Positions 24,025 to 32,491 of a stretch of 64,000 bases of DNA are shown piece after piece. Every line of letters begins with the position of its first letter. Position 1 is the first letter of the stretch. This DNA is from CAINVV01 sp037137375. Lineage in GTDB: Bacteria; Bacteroidota; Bacteroidia; Bacteroidales; Prolixibacteraceae. Where the stretch lies: contig JBAXKJ010000002.1 in assembly GCA_037137375.1 (NCBI GenBank), positions 189,834 through 253,833 on the forward strand. The letters run 5' to 3'. The notes under the pieces were generated by a model that did no database searches, was not told the DNA's origin, and saw only the letters and a list, made by a program, of their open reading frames with translations. The translations under genes were made by a program, and so were the position numbers.

Positions 24025-25368
24025 CTAAATATTAGGAGGTGTTCCGGGTACGGGGACTTCGAATTTCATGTCGACCGGACCGAATTTCATCTCTTTCGGA
24101 CCGAGCTGCATGTCGGATTTCATCATCTCCTCCCAGGTGACCATCTGACCAGTATAGGCGGCAGTGCGGCCCATGATGGCCGTCATGGTAGAAAGGGCAG
24201 TCTGCTCGGCCTGGTTCACATATTCTCCTTTGCGGATGGCATGTACCAGGTGCATGTGTTCCTGAACGTATGCAGGAATTTTCAGTTGGCTCATCGTGTT
24301 CCCATTTTCATCTTTCTGGTATTCGAATTGCCATTTGACTTTTCCGTTGAGGTCCCAGATGGTATTGATGCAGTTGGTATAGCCTTCGGTACCCATGATC
24401 ATTTCGCCGGTTCCGTTGGCGCAGCTGTCGATCTGACGGCAATAGCTGTGAGAGTTGACGCCGTTTCCATAGTCAAAATCTATGTTGAAATAGTCGTATT
24501 GGTCGCCTGTGACGCGCCTGTGACGTCCGCCGTTTCCGATGGCCCGGATAGGAGTCTTGCCCATGAACCAGTTGACGACATCGATGTTATGCACGTGTGT
24601 ATCGAGGATATGATCGCCGCAGAGCCAGCAGAAATTGTTCCAGTTGCGCACCATATAGGTCATGTCGTCCCAACCGTCTTCCCTTGTGCGGAACCAAACA
24701 TGTTCCTGGTTCCAGAACGCCCTGGCGGAGGTAAGTTTGCCGATCATGCCGGATTGCACTCTTTTGTAGGTTTCGATATAGTCTTCCTGGTGGCGGCGCT
24801 GGGTTCCCGTAACTACGCACAGTCCAAGGGCTTCCGCTTTTTTCGCGGTAGCAATTACAGACCTTATTCCGACAGGATCAACGGCTGCCGGTTTCTCCAT
24901 GAAGACATGTTTCTTGTTTTGGATGGCTTCCAGAAAATGTTCAGGACGGAAGCGGGGAGGAGTAGCCAGCAGGACCACATCCAGTTCTTCGAGCGCCATC
25001 AGTTTCTTGTAGCTGTCGAGGCCGGTGAAGCAGTTCTTCTCAGGAATATCCAGGTTGAAGGATTTGAACCTTTCGCGGAAAGCATCGATTTTGTCCTGAA
25101 ACACATCCGCTACCGCGACGATCTCCAAATCAGGTCCCGCGCTGATAAAGTTGATAGCGGCACCCGTTCCGCGGTTACCTGCACCAACCAGTCCGGCCTT
25201 AAGTTTTCTGCCTTTCGGGGCACCCTTAAGTATGGGAGGCAGTCCGAGGGAGGCGTTAGATTGCTCTTTTCCGCAGGAAGCCAGGAGGGCACCGGCTCCA
25301 ACAACCGTAGCACCGGCCAGCACTCCGGCGCCCAGGAATTTTCTTCTGTCAATATTTTTCTTTTCCAT
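24025..25368 (-). CDS. Gfo/Idh/MocA oxidoreductase, Tat lipoprotein
   Basis: A 447-residue protein. Its signal has both a twin-arginine motif (DRRKFLGAG) and a lipobox ending LLASC (Cys32), so it should be exported folded and lipid-anchored. The Rossmann loop is VGAGNRGTGA (61-70), and the active motif FMEKPAAVD is present. Further on are FCWLCGDHILDTHVHNIDVVNW, with the histidine-rich active-site strand, and a proline/glycine-rich C-terminal extension (PKEMKFGPVDMKFEVPVPG). It lies 19 bases downstream of the NapC-SUMF1 fusion gene, which strongly suggests a shared transcript. Anchoring on the same membrane as the cytochrome would allow electron transfer, but no interaction is shown by sequence. 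Confidence 0.88.
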   Translation of the reverse strand: MEKKNIDRRKFLGAGVLAGATVVGAGALLASCGKEQSNASLGLPPILKGAPKGRKLKAGLVGAGNRGTGAAINFISAGPDLEIVAVADVFQDKIDAFRERFKSFNLDIPEKNCFTGLDSYKKLMALEELDVVLLATPPRFRPEHFLEAIQNKKHVFMEKPAAVDPVGIRSVIATAKKAEALGLCVVTGTQRRHQEDYIETYKRVQSGMIGKLTSARAFWNQEHVWFRTREDGWDDMTYMVRNWNNFCWLCGDHILDTHVHNIDVVNWFMGKTPIRAIGNGGRHRRVTGDQYDYFNIDFDYGNGVNSHSYCRQIDSCANGTGEMIMGTEGYTNCINTIWDLNGKVKWQFEYQKDENGNTMSQLKIPAYVQEHMHLVHAIRKGEYVNQAEQTALSTMTAIMGRTAAYTGQMVTWEEMMKSDMQLGPKEMKFGPVDMKFEVPVPGTPPNI

Positions 25369-25387
25369 CTTTGCAACAATATTTTCT

Positions 25388-26902
25388 CTATTCTACTTCA
25401 CAAACCACCCTGAATCCGACATCATTGCTGTCGGAATACCACCAGACACTCTTCGGCATCTGAGGATCCGTCATCAGCCAGGCTTTGGTCCTGGTGAAAT
25501 CCCTGGCCGCGCTGCGCACATCTTTGGCATCGCTTTTGAACGATCCACCCCGGATCACATGTTCCTGTCCATTGGCCGGTCCTGTCGGATTATTCAATAC
25601 CTCTCCGGAGGCAGTTTTGTATGCGTTGGGAGCATAATAATCCAGGCAGAATTCCGCCACGTTACCCAACATGTTTTTCAACCCGAAAGGATTAGCTTTG
25701 ACTGATCCCGGTTCACCGGACTTGAATTGACTATTTTCCTTGTATATGACGAAGGAGTTGATCACGGTAGTGTCCGCACCAAAAATTTTCTTGAATATCC
25801 CTGCGGAGGTGAAGGATTTCGGGCTTCCCTTGAAGAAATAAGGATCTTTGGAACCACCGCGGCAGGCATATTCCCATTCGGCCTCGGTGGGCAGCCGGTA
25901 TTTTTTCCCTGTCTTCTTGGAGAGCCAGAGGCAATAGGTGCTGGCTGCTTTCCAGGACATCGTGATGGCGGGACGTGTGCCTTTGCCCCAGCCCTGATCG
26001 GGTGCGCCCCAAGGAGGGGTTGGTCCGGTGATAGCGTCTGTGACTGGCTGAGTAGTGACGGCTTCCTTGCGTCCCTGGGAGGCAGTGGCTTTAAAGAATT
26101 CGAGGTATTCATCCCAGCTGACTTCCGCTTTTCCCATGAAGAATTTAGAAAGATGAACTTTTCTGACCGGACCTTCATCCGGCTTCCTGAGTTCCTCTTT
26201 TTCGGGGCTTCCCATTTCAAAAGTCCCTTCCGGGATGGCCACCAATTCGAAGGAAAGGGAGGTTCCGGGTACTTTTTCTGTGAAATTTTCAAATTTCTCC
26301 ACTTTGGTGGGTTCGGTGAAGAGCTCTTTTGCGACCGTCCCGGTTACGCCGAAACTGGCATTATGAGCGTGGAGGTTATTTTTGTCGTAATGGCCGACGT
26401 TGAGGTGACAGTTGATGCAGTTGGGCTGCTGATCTTTCGGACTATTAATATACTGAAGGTGGGCATTACTCCCATTGACAGAGAGTGTTACAGGGAAAAG
26501 ATTTTCGTGGCATTTAATGCAGGACTCTTGATACACGAAATTCTTCGCATTTTCGAGGGTCTTTTTTGCTTCCCAGTTGAAATCGGCGCTGTCCTTGAAA
26601 AGTTTGCCATAAACGTCTTTGGCACCGTGTTTTATTTTTGCAGGAAAGTATCCATGGCCTTTTGGAGGCAGGTGACACTCAACACAATGGACGACGACGC
26701 CGACCTTGTTGTTGTAATGTTCCGATAGTCTCCAGTTTTGATCCTGAATTGGGTGGATATGGCAGGAGACACAGTATTTGTCTGACGATGTATAATTTGA
26801 AACTACATTGACAGAACCTAATATGATGGCGCACAGAAAGATGCCAAGCACCACCAGCCAATATTTAGATTTTCCGCCCTTGAAAAAATTGCTAAAACTC
26901 AT
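25388..26902 (-). CDS. NapC/NrfH-type tetrahaem cytochrome fused to a SUMF1/FGE-like domain
   Basis: 504 residues when started at ATG 26902 (MSFSNFF); a TTG-started form to 26941 is possible. A single N-terminal helix anchors the protein. Four CXXCH sites follow at about 44-48, 73-77, 128-132 and 162-166 (CVSCH, CVECH, CIKCH, CINCH), as in NrfH/NapC proteins that take electrons from menaquinol. From about residue 220 to the end comes a formylglycine-generating-enzyme-like domain (LVAIPEGTFEMGSP, RLPTEAEWEYACRGG, NMLGNVAEFCLDYY, HVIRGGSF, NDVGFRVV). The cysteine pair of true FGE near the C-terminus is absent, so sulfatase activation is unlikely. A quinol-linked haem module joined to a SUMF1 domain is unusual. 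The neighbours are exported sugar oxidoreductases. Confidence 0.88.
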   Translation of the reverse strand: MSFSNFFKGGKSKYWLVVLGIFLCAIILGSVNVVSNYTSSDKYCVSCHIHPIQDQNWRLSEHYNNKVGVVVHCVECHLPPKGHGYFPAKIKHGAKDVYGKLFKDSADFNWEAKKTLENAKNFVYQESCIKCHENLFPVTLSVNGSNAHLQYINSPKDQQPNCINCHLNVGHYDKNNLHAHNASFGVTGTVAKELFTEPTKVEKFENFTEKVPGTSLSFELVAIPEGTFEMGSPEKEELRKPDEGPVRKVHLSKFFMGKAEVSWDEYLEFFKATASQGRKEAVTTQPVTDAITGPTPPWGAPDQGWGKGTRPAITMSWKAASTYCLWLSKKTGKKYRLPTEAEWEYACRGGSKDPYFFKGSPKSFTSAGIFKKIFGADTTVINSFVIYKENSQFKSGEPGSVKANPFGLKNMLGNVAEFCLDYYAPNAYKTASGEVLNNPTGPANGQEHVIRGGSFKSDAKDVRSAARDFTRTKAWLMTDPQMPKSVWWYSDSNDVGFRVVCEVE

Positions 26903-27087
26903 CCTGAAATTGTATTTTTTAGGGACACCACTTTTTTTCAAAAAATTTAATCAGTTACCCGTCCAGATTCTGTTGAGTCCGGGCTTTAGTCGTTTATGTA
27001 ATAGTCGTAGTAGTGAGCGGGATCCCTCAATTTTGTACGCCAAATTTAGAAAAATAATAATTGTTTAAGTTAGCGGAACTCAAATAA

Positions 27088-28038
27088 TTATCTGACATCA
27101 CTTGCGCACCTGAAACCGGTGTTAAAAAGGGAGGTTTCCTGCGTATTGAATCCCCTGAAAGTAGCGGTATAACTATTTTCTCCTGCCTGGTCGAAGAAGA
27201 AGGAACCTCCCCTGATGACCTTCATCTCGGGATTTTCCTGAAAGGGCACATCATTGCCGGGATACATTTTGTAAACATCTGCACACCAGTTCCATACGTT
27301 TCCGCCCATATCTGCCATTCCGCATGGGGTAAGGCCATAATGCCCTACCGGGGAAGTCGTTTCGAAACCGTCTTCGCCCTGTTTAGTTGTAAGGTCACTT
27401 CCTTGCCAGACGTTCGCCATATATTTACCGTTGACGATCAATTGATCGCCCCAGCTGAACCGAGTACTGTTTTTGCCTCCGCATTTTGCCGCGTATTCCC
27501 ATTCCGCTTCAGTCGGAAGTCTTTTCCCTTCCCAGGAAGCATAAGCCGTGGCATCGTACCAGCTAACCTGGGTGACCGGTTGGTCATCCGCTGCACGGGC
27601 AGTATTTTTTCCAAATGGATATTGCCAGTTGGCACCGGGCTTCAGTGTCCATGCGGAGGTGCTGAAGTCGAATACACCCGAGTCGCCAAATTTCTCTGCA
27701 TCTGTCTTGTGACCGGTTGCCTCGACAAATTTTCGGAAATCGGCTACTGTAACAGGATATTTGTCGATGCTGAAAGCCTTGACTTCCACCTGGTGGGCGG
27801 GTCTTTCCTGTGGGGTTGCGGTGTTGGATCCCATGGTGAAGGTCCCGGCCTGGAAGGCGACCATTTCCCGTTTTGGGGCTGTCGCGGTAGTTTCTGTCGA
27901 AGGCAAGGAGGCGGCTTTTTCCGTTTTGCTCTGCGGCTTTTTACCAGAATTGGTTGAGCAGGCGGCAAGAATTACGGCAAGAAACAAGGCTAGATTTCGT
28001 GAAGACCTGGTTGGCAGGAGTAAAATGTTATTCTTCAT
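27088..28038 (-). CDS. SUMF1/FGE-like lipoprotein
   Basis: A 316-residue protein with a lipoprotein signal (lipobox LAACS), a low-complexity linker, and a SUMF1 domain from about residue 57 (MVAFQAGTFTMGSN). It continues through ISPVTVADF-type text, RLPTEAEWEYAAKCGG, GNVWNWCADVY and VIRGGSFFFDQ to GFRCASDVR. As in the fusion protein next door, the two catalytic cysteines of formylglycine-generating enzymes are not present at the expected place, so it is probably not an FGE. Homologues include PvdO-, EgtB- and GldK-like proteins with diverse roles. Its start overlaps the stop of the upstream GH88/GH105 gene by 4 bases (ATGA). Confidence 0.86.
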   Translation of the reverse strand: MKNNILLLPTRSSRNLALFLAVILAACSTNSGKKPQSKTEKAASLPSTETTATAPKREMVAFQAGTFTMGSNTATPQERPAHQVEVKAFSIDKYPVTVADFRKFVEATGHKTDAEKFGDSGVFDFSTSAWTLKPGANWQYPFGKNTARAADDQPVTQVSWYDATAYASWEGKRLPTEAEWEYAAKCGGKNSTRFSWGDQLIVNGKYMANVWQGSDLTTKQGEDGFETTSPVGHYGLTPCGMADMGGNVWNWCADVYKMYPGNDVPFQENPEMKVIRGGSFFFDQAGENSYTATFRGFNTQETSLFNTGFRCASDVR

Positions 28039-29138
28039 TGTGTTACTTTATTTTTTGCTTCGAGTCTGGTCATGGCTGTAGCTGCCCATAGTACGGCTGC
28101 CTGTCCGTGGAAATTCCCGGTACTCTTTGGCCTTGTAAGGTAATGTTTCTTGTTGTCTTTAGCATTTGTTCCGACGCAGACGTTCCGGACTTCGCCTTTG
28201 TCGTTGATATAACTGGCCAGGGCTTTCCAGCCTTTCAGGATATTTTCCTTGTACCCTTCAGAAGGCAGCCATCCTTTGTCAAGTCCGGAGGCCAATGCGT
28301 AGATGAACATGCCGGTACAGGAGGATTCCGGATAACTCTGCAGATCGTCAAGCAGCTGGTGCCACATCCCGTCTTCTCCCTGAAAGCTCAGCAGGGTCTT
28401 CATCATTTTCCTGTATGCGCTCAGAAGTTGCGCATAATATTTGTTATCCGGCGGCAGGACCAGCAATACTTCTGTCATGGCAGCGGCTGCCCATCCGTTT
28501 CCCCGTCCCCAGAAGAATGGTGCATCTTTCCTGTGAAAGAAGAGTCCGTTTTCACGTTGCAACCGATCGCAATAAACCACCAGTTGCCTGGCGGCCCTGT
28601 TGAGGTAGATGGTATCTTTCAAGGATTTGTAGGCTTGAATCTGGAGGGATCCGACCATGTACATATCGTCGACCCAGAATCGGGAGAGGCTGGTCAGGCC
28701 ATCTGACTGAAGGGTGCCAAACTCCTTATCGGCCAGGTTTTTGGGAATCTTCAGGTATTCTTCCTTACCGGTCTGGCGGTACATTTCGAAAGGCCAGATG
28801 CCGAATACGTTGTAATCCACGTGGCCGATATGTGGTTTCCGGGTACCTTTTAAGAATGGGGCATAACCTTTCATGATTTGCTGCTGGATTTTTTTATCGC
28901 CGGAAGCTTCTGCCAGAATCAGGCATCCGTAGTAGGTGCAGACCTTTTGGTACCTCCAGCCGAAGCGGCGGTTCACCACGTTTGCGGCAATTCTTTTCCC
29001 TGTCTCAGAGGGTGAGGGTGAAATCGATGAGGTTGACTGGTTTTCCTGCCGGGGATGGTCGGAGGGATAAGAAGCTGCTGCTGACAAGGATGAGCAGAGA
29101 ATCAGGAGCGAAATGGCTGATGCCTGAAGGGTCTTCAT
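28035..29138 (-). CDS. GH88/GH105 unsaturated uronyl hydrolase
   Basis: A 367-residue secreted protein starting at ATG 29138 (MKTLQASAISLLILCSSLSAAA). The longer frame to 29294 has no support. The (alpha/alpha)6-barrel of GH105 (YteR/YesR) is visible: FWVDDMYMVGSLQIQAY with the catalytic aspartate region, FFWGRGNGWAAAAMTEVL, and ESSCTGMFIYALASGLDKGWL. These enzymes remove unsaturated uronic acid ends left by polysaccharide lyases, through hydration of the double bond. The enzyme therefore implies that pectin-like or ulvan/glycosaminoglycan-like lyase products are used by this cell. No lyase is obvious in the window. It is the first gene of the cluster that runs to 21421. Confidence 0.88.
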   Translation of the reverse strand: MKTLQASAISLLILCSSLSAAASYPSDHPRQENQSTSSISPSPSETGKRIAANVVNRRFGWRYQKVCTYYGCLILAEASGDKKIQQQIMKGYAPFLKGTRKPHIGHVDYNVFGIWPFEMYRQTGKEEYLKIPKNLADKEFGTLQSDGLTSLSRFWVDDMYMVGSLQIQAYKSLKDTIYLNRAARQLVVYCDRLQRENGLFFHRKDAPFFWGRGNGWAAAAMTEVLLVLPPDNKYYAQLLSAYRKMMKTLLSFQGEDGMWHQLLDDLQSYPESSCTGMFIYALASGLDKGWLPSEGYKENILKGWKALASYINDKGEVRNVCVGTNAKDNKKHYLTRPKSTGNFHGQAAVLWAATAMTRLEAKNKVTQ

Positions 29139-29365
29139 GGTAATGTGTTGAGAGGCCATTAATAGGAAATACAATAATAAAGAATTTTTGGAAGAGTCTG
29201 GTTGAATTCCCGTTCGTTGAAAATATTTGGCTTTTGGCGCTTGAAAATTAACTTTCTGTCGTCTTAATGGTCTAATAAGCCATGAGAGACACAATTTTGT
29301 TCAATCCTGGCATGTGTTTTGCATTATTTTGATCAATTATGATACTTTATCCCTTAAGGTAAACA

Positions 29366-30292
29366 ATGAATAACAGTCCGATTCTGGTCACTGGATCCCA
29401 TAGGTCCGGCACCACATTTACAGGAAAAGTCCTGAGTCTAGACAAGAATGTTGGGTTGATTTATGAACCCTTTAACAGGAATAGATTCAACGGGATTATT
29501 AGATTCAATACGCAGGAGTGGTACCAATATATAGATACTTCCAACAGCAATGAATATTTTTCAAATTTCAAAGAAGCCTTAAATTACAATTTCTCTGTCG
29601 ATGTTGATGAATTGAAAAAGGGGCCATTTGTAAAATCCCTGCATTTGCTGAAGGCTTATCTCGTAGCACAGGAGTATAAGTTTTTTCACAAACGCCCTTT
29701 GGTTAAAGATCCGATTGCCTTGTTTTCCGCTCCCTGGCTGGCAGAGTCTTTTGGCATGAGAGTTGTTTTGCTAATTCGTCATCCAGCGGCTTTCGTCAGT
29801 TCGCTTAAGGGGCTTAACTGGACCTATGATTTTAATAATTTCGTCCGTCAACCACTTTTAATGAACAGTCATAATCTTGAGCCTTTCAGGGAAGAGATTG
29901 AGGATTTTGCGGTAAATGAGCGTCCGATTATTGAGCAGGCTTCGCTTTTATGGAGAATATTCTATTCGACGGTGCGACATTACCAGGAGGAATTTCCGGA
30001 ATGGATCTATTTGAAGCACGAGGTGCTCTCCCGGGATCCGGTGAATGAATTTAAGAAACTCTATGAGAGGTTGAATCTTAATTTTACTGAGGATATTCAA
30101 GAAGAGATTCTCCATTTAACCTGTGATAATCAGTTTACGGATCCAATCGCTTTTGACCCTTCAAGGTTAAAAAGGGACAGTAAAAAGAATGTATATTTGT
30201 GGAAAAGTAGGTTAAGTAAGGATGAGATATTGTTCATTAAGAGCAATGTTAACGATGTTTCCAAGCATTTTTACACCGAGGAAGAATGGTAA
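29366..30292 (+). CDS. PAPS-dependent sulfotransferase
   Basis: A 308-residue cytoplasmic protein. The 5'-phosphosulfate-binding loop is TGSHRSGTTF at 9-18. The 3'-phosphate-binding motif is LIRHPAAFVSSLKG at 136-149. Between them the KDPIALFSAPWLAESFG segment belongs to the same fold. This is the sulfotransferase family that transfers sulfate from PAPS to sugars, lipids or other acceptors. The acceptor is unknown. The next gene, 21 bases on, is an APS kinase, the enzyme that makes PAPS; the two are very probably one operon. The upstream 227 bases hold no other gene, and no clean consensus promoter was found there. Confidence 0.85.
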   Translation: MNNSPILVTGSHRSGTTFTGKVLSLDKNVGLIYEPFNRNRFNGIIRFNTQEWYQYIDTSNSNEYFSNFKEALNYNFSVDVDELKKGPFVKSLHLLKAYLVAQEYKFFHKRPLVKDPIALFSAPWLAESFGMRVVLLIRHPAAFVSSLKGLNWTYDFNNFVRQPLLMNSHNLEPFREEIEDFAVNERPIIEQASLLWRIFYSTVRHYQEEFPEWIYLKHEVLSRDPVNEFKKLYERLNLNFTEDIQEEILHLTCDNQFTDPIAFDPSRLKRDSKKNVYLWKSRLSKDEILFIKSNVNDVSKHFYTEEEW

Positions 30293-30313
30293 TCAATTGT
30301 ATTCTAAAATAAT

Positions 30314-30889
30314 ATGCTCCAACAATCCCTTAAAGAACAATTATTGAATCAACGGGCTGTAGTAATCTGGTTGACCGGTCTTTCCGGATCTGGCAAGTCG
30401 ACGTTGGCACTTCAGCTTCAAAAGGAGCTTTTCAATCGGGGATATTTATCACAGGTGATGGATGGAGACCTGATCCGGTCGGGACTGAATAAGGACCTCG
30501 GATTTTCCTTGCCGGACCGACTGGAAAATATCAGGCGGATTGCAGAGACGACCAAGTTGTTTCTGAACTGCGGAATTATCTGTATCAATAGTTTCATTAC
30601 ACCTACCAGGAAGATCCGGATGAGCATTCAGGATCTAATTGGCAAGGAAAACATGATTGAAATCTATCTTAGTGCCTCTCTTGAGTTCTGCGAAAAGCGT
30701 GATATTAAGGGGTTATACAAGAAGACCCGGAATGGGGAGATCAAGAATTTTACGGGCATTACATCACCTTTTGAGGCTCCGGAGGATCCCGATATTGAAG
30801 TCGACTCAGAAATTTTATCTGTTGAAGAATCGGTCGCCAAATGTTTGCCAATCATCCTGGAAAGGATCCAATACAAAGTTGGTCCTTAG
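30314..30889 (+). CDS. cysC: Adenylylsulfate (APS) kinase
   Basis: A 191-residue P-loop kinase that phosphorylates adenylyl sulfate to PAPS. The Walker A is GLSGSGKST (22-30). The APS-binding DGDLIRSGLNKDLGFS follows, with RLENIRRIAE after it, then FITPTRKIRMSIQ, IEIYLSASLEFCEKRDIKGLYKKTRNGEI and ITSPFEAPEDPD. All of these are standard CysC motifs at standard spacing. There is no ATP sulfurylase or PAPS reductase next to it, only the sulfotransferase, so its PAPS is most likely for sulfation and not for sulfate assimilation. The gene end overlaps the convergent phosphoesterase gene by 4 bases. Confidence 0.93.
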   Translation: MLQQSLKEQLLNQRAVVIWLTGLSGSGKSTLALQLQKELFNRGYLSQVMDGDLIRSGLNKDLGFSLPDRLENIRRIAETTKLFLNCGIICINSFITPTRKIRMSIQDLIGKENMIEIYLSASLEFCEKRDIKGLYKKTRNGEIKNFTGITSPFEAPEDPDIEVDSEILSVEESVAKCLPIILERIQYKVGP

Positions 30890-32331
30890 TTGGCACTGAT
30901 CTGGTACGAATGCAGGATTTCTCCGTTTTTATGTTCGGCATCGATGCTGGTTTGCACGTAGTCTACCTTCGCAGTGTTTCCTTTAACAGTAACTCTTAAA
31001 TAGCCCGGGGCATTCATGATGATGCCGGACTTGTATCCGTATTCCGTGGCCGAATTCGTATTCCCATACCTTTGGCTTCCCGGTTGCGGGAGAACCTGAT
31101 AAATAATTCCATCCATATTTTGTTTGACGAATACGTGATCGTGCCCGTGAATGACGGCGCTGACTTTGTATTGTACCAATAAATCGTGTATCGGTTTTTC
31201 CCAGCCGGGTCGATGGGAAGAAAACCCTTTTGTGCTGTCTGCATTTAACCCACCCCATTCAAAAAACCTGGCAGCTTCAATTCCGCCCCTGGCGATGCCA
31301 TTGTTATCGGCCCCTCCGACAAGGTTATGGATCAAGACAAACCTGAGTTTTGCTTTACTCTTTTGTAAGGTATTTTTCAGCCAGTTGTATTGTTCAGAAC
31401 CAAGCGATCTTTGCCAGGGATCCCGGTTGTCGGGTGTGTAACGGAACGGATCCAGCACCATAAAAAGTGCGTTCCCCCACTCCCAGGAATAGTAATTCTC
31501 TTTGTAACTCCCGTTTTCGGTCTTTTCCATGTTGCCGGAAAAGAAACCATCCGGGCTCGGGTTGGAATAATATTTTTCCCTGGTGGCTATTGCCCAGTTA
31601 GCCATTTCCCTGGCGGATTCACCATCGTGATTTCCTAAAACCAGAAACAGGGGGGAGGAGTGACAAACCAGTCCAAAGTAGTACCGTTGGGCAATATACT
31701 GTTTGATAGACTCTTTGTAGTCATTCCGGTATTTATCCGTCATCCAGGTATCCCCTAAATCGATCAAAAAATCGGCTGAATCTGCGGCCATGTTTTGGAG
31801 CGTACGGGTATATATTTTTGTATCAGCATTTTCGTCCAGGTGGGAATCTGCCTGAATGGTGAATGAAAATTGAGTACCCGGATTTCTTTGCGTCTGAAAA
31901 AAATGCACATCTGATTTTTTTTCTTCCTGGTTCCCATTTTTGTGATAAACCAGACGATAGAAATAGTGGGTGTTTCTCTCCAGGTTGCCGAGTATAATTT
32001 CTTTCTTTTTATCCACTTCAAACGTTTGCATCTCTGTTTTTTGAGTGAGCGCTTTTGGATTCTTGCCATACTCGAAATAGCCCTTAAGATTTTCATTCGC
32101 AACCAGGCTGATGGTTACCTGGTGATCCGTCGGCCGTGAAAGGATGATGTTGTACTCCTGGGCCGGGACATCTGTCTGGAAGTACCCGGGTTTCTTCCTG
32201 TTGGCATCTTCCTGTCTGCCTCTTCTTTCGTTCTGGCCAAAGGTTAATGAACCAATTACCATGAAGGTAAAAATGAAGATGCTGGTATTTTTGCCGAAAT
32301 TTCCTATTAATCGCGTGTCTTTGTTTCTCAT
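30886..32331 (-). CDS. Secreted metallophosphoesterase with N-terminal Fn3-like domain
   Basis: A 481-residue protein with a signal segment (TSIFIFTFMVIGSLTFGQ). Residues about 50-150 are an Fn3-like sandwich of the purple-acid-phosphatase type (ILSRPTDHQVTISLVANENLKGYFEYG, HYFYRLVY). The catalytic domain holds the dinuclear-metal motifs: IQADSHLD, DFLIDLGDTW, LVLGNHDGE, VLIHNLVGG and VIHGHDHVF. It probably hydrolyses phosphoesters outside the cytoplasm; the substrate is unknown. It has its own promoter at 32400-32431. Its 3' end overlaps the APS kinase gene. Confidence 0.87.
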   Translation of the reverse strand: MRNKDTRLIGNFGKNTSIFIFTFMVIGSLTFGQNERRGRQEDANRKKPGYFQTDVPAQEYNIILSRPTDHQVTISLVANENLKGYFEYGKNPKALTQKTEMQTFEVDKKKEIILGNLERNTHYFYRLVYHKNGNQEEKKSDVHFFQTQRNPGTQFSFTIQADSHLDENADTKIYTRTLQNMAADSADFLIDLGDTWMTDKYRNDYKESIKQYIAQRYYFGLVCHSSPLFLVLGNHDGESAREMANWAIATREKYYSNPSPDGFFSGNMEKTENGSYKENYYSWEWGNALFMVLDPFRYTPDNRDPWQRSLGSEQYNWLKNTLQKSKAKLRFVLIHNLVGGADNNGIARGGIEAARFFEWGGLNADSTKGFSSHRPGWEKPIHDLLVQYKVSAVIHGHDHVFVKQNMDGIIYQVLPQPGSQRYGNTNSATEYGYKSGIIMNAPGYLRVTVKGNTAKVDYVQTSIDAEHKNGEILHSYQISAN

Positions 32332-32399
32332 AATCTTAGGCTGCTTTGAGTCTTTTCACATATTTGTTTTTAACGGCCGAATGGAATTCCCACAATAAT

Positions 32400-32431
32400 C
32401 AAATTTAGTCTCAGGAAGATTTTTTATCAAA
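32400..32431 (-). promoter_or_regulatory. Promoter of the metallophosphoesterase gene
   Basis: On the minus strand TTTG (32431-32428), 20 bases, then TAAATTTG (32407-32400) is a full match to the Bacteroidota consensus. Predicted transcription begins near 32393, leaving a leader of about 60 bases. Confidence 0.65.
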
Positions 32432-32491
32432 TCAAATCAATGGTTCCGGCGAATGTCTATGTGGATTGACAATATTTGACTGTGATTTAAA

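Noticed and set aside
24241..25413. 390-residue plus-strand ORF opposite the Gfo/Idh/MocA gene
   Set aside because: The minus-strand frame has a full domain with Tat signal, GAGNRG loop and EKP motif; the plus-strand translation has no recognisable features.
25727..26728. 333-residue plus-strand ORF opposite the cytochrome-SUMF1 fusion
   Set aside because: The minus strand carries four CXXCH sites and SUMF1 motifs; the antisense ORF is composition-driven.
27041..27048. TAAATTTG on the minus strand as a promoter for the cytochrome-SUMF1 gene
   Set aside because: The -7 match is full, but no TTG lies 19-21 bases upstream, and the leader would be about 135 bases; left undecided and not listed as a feature.
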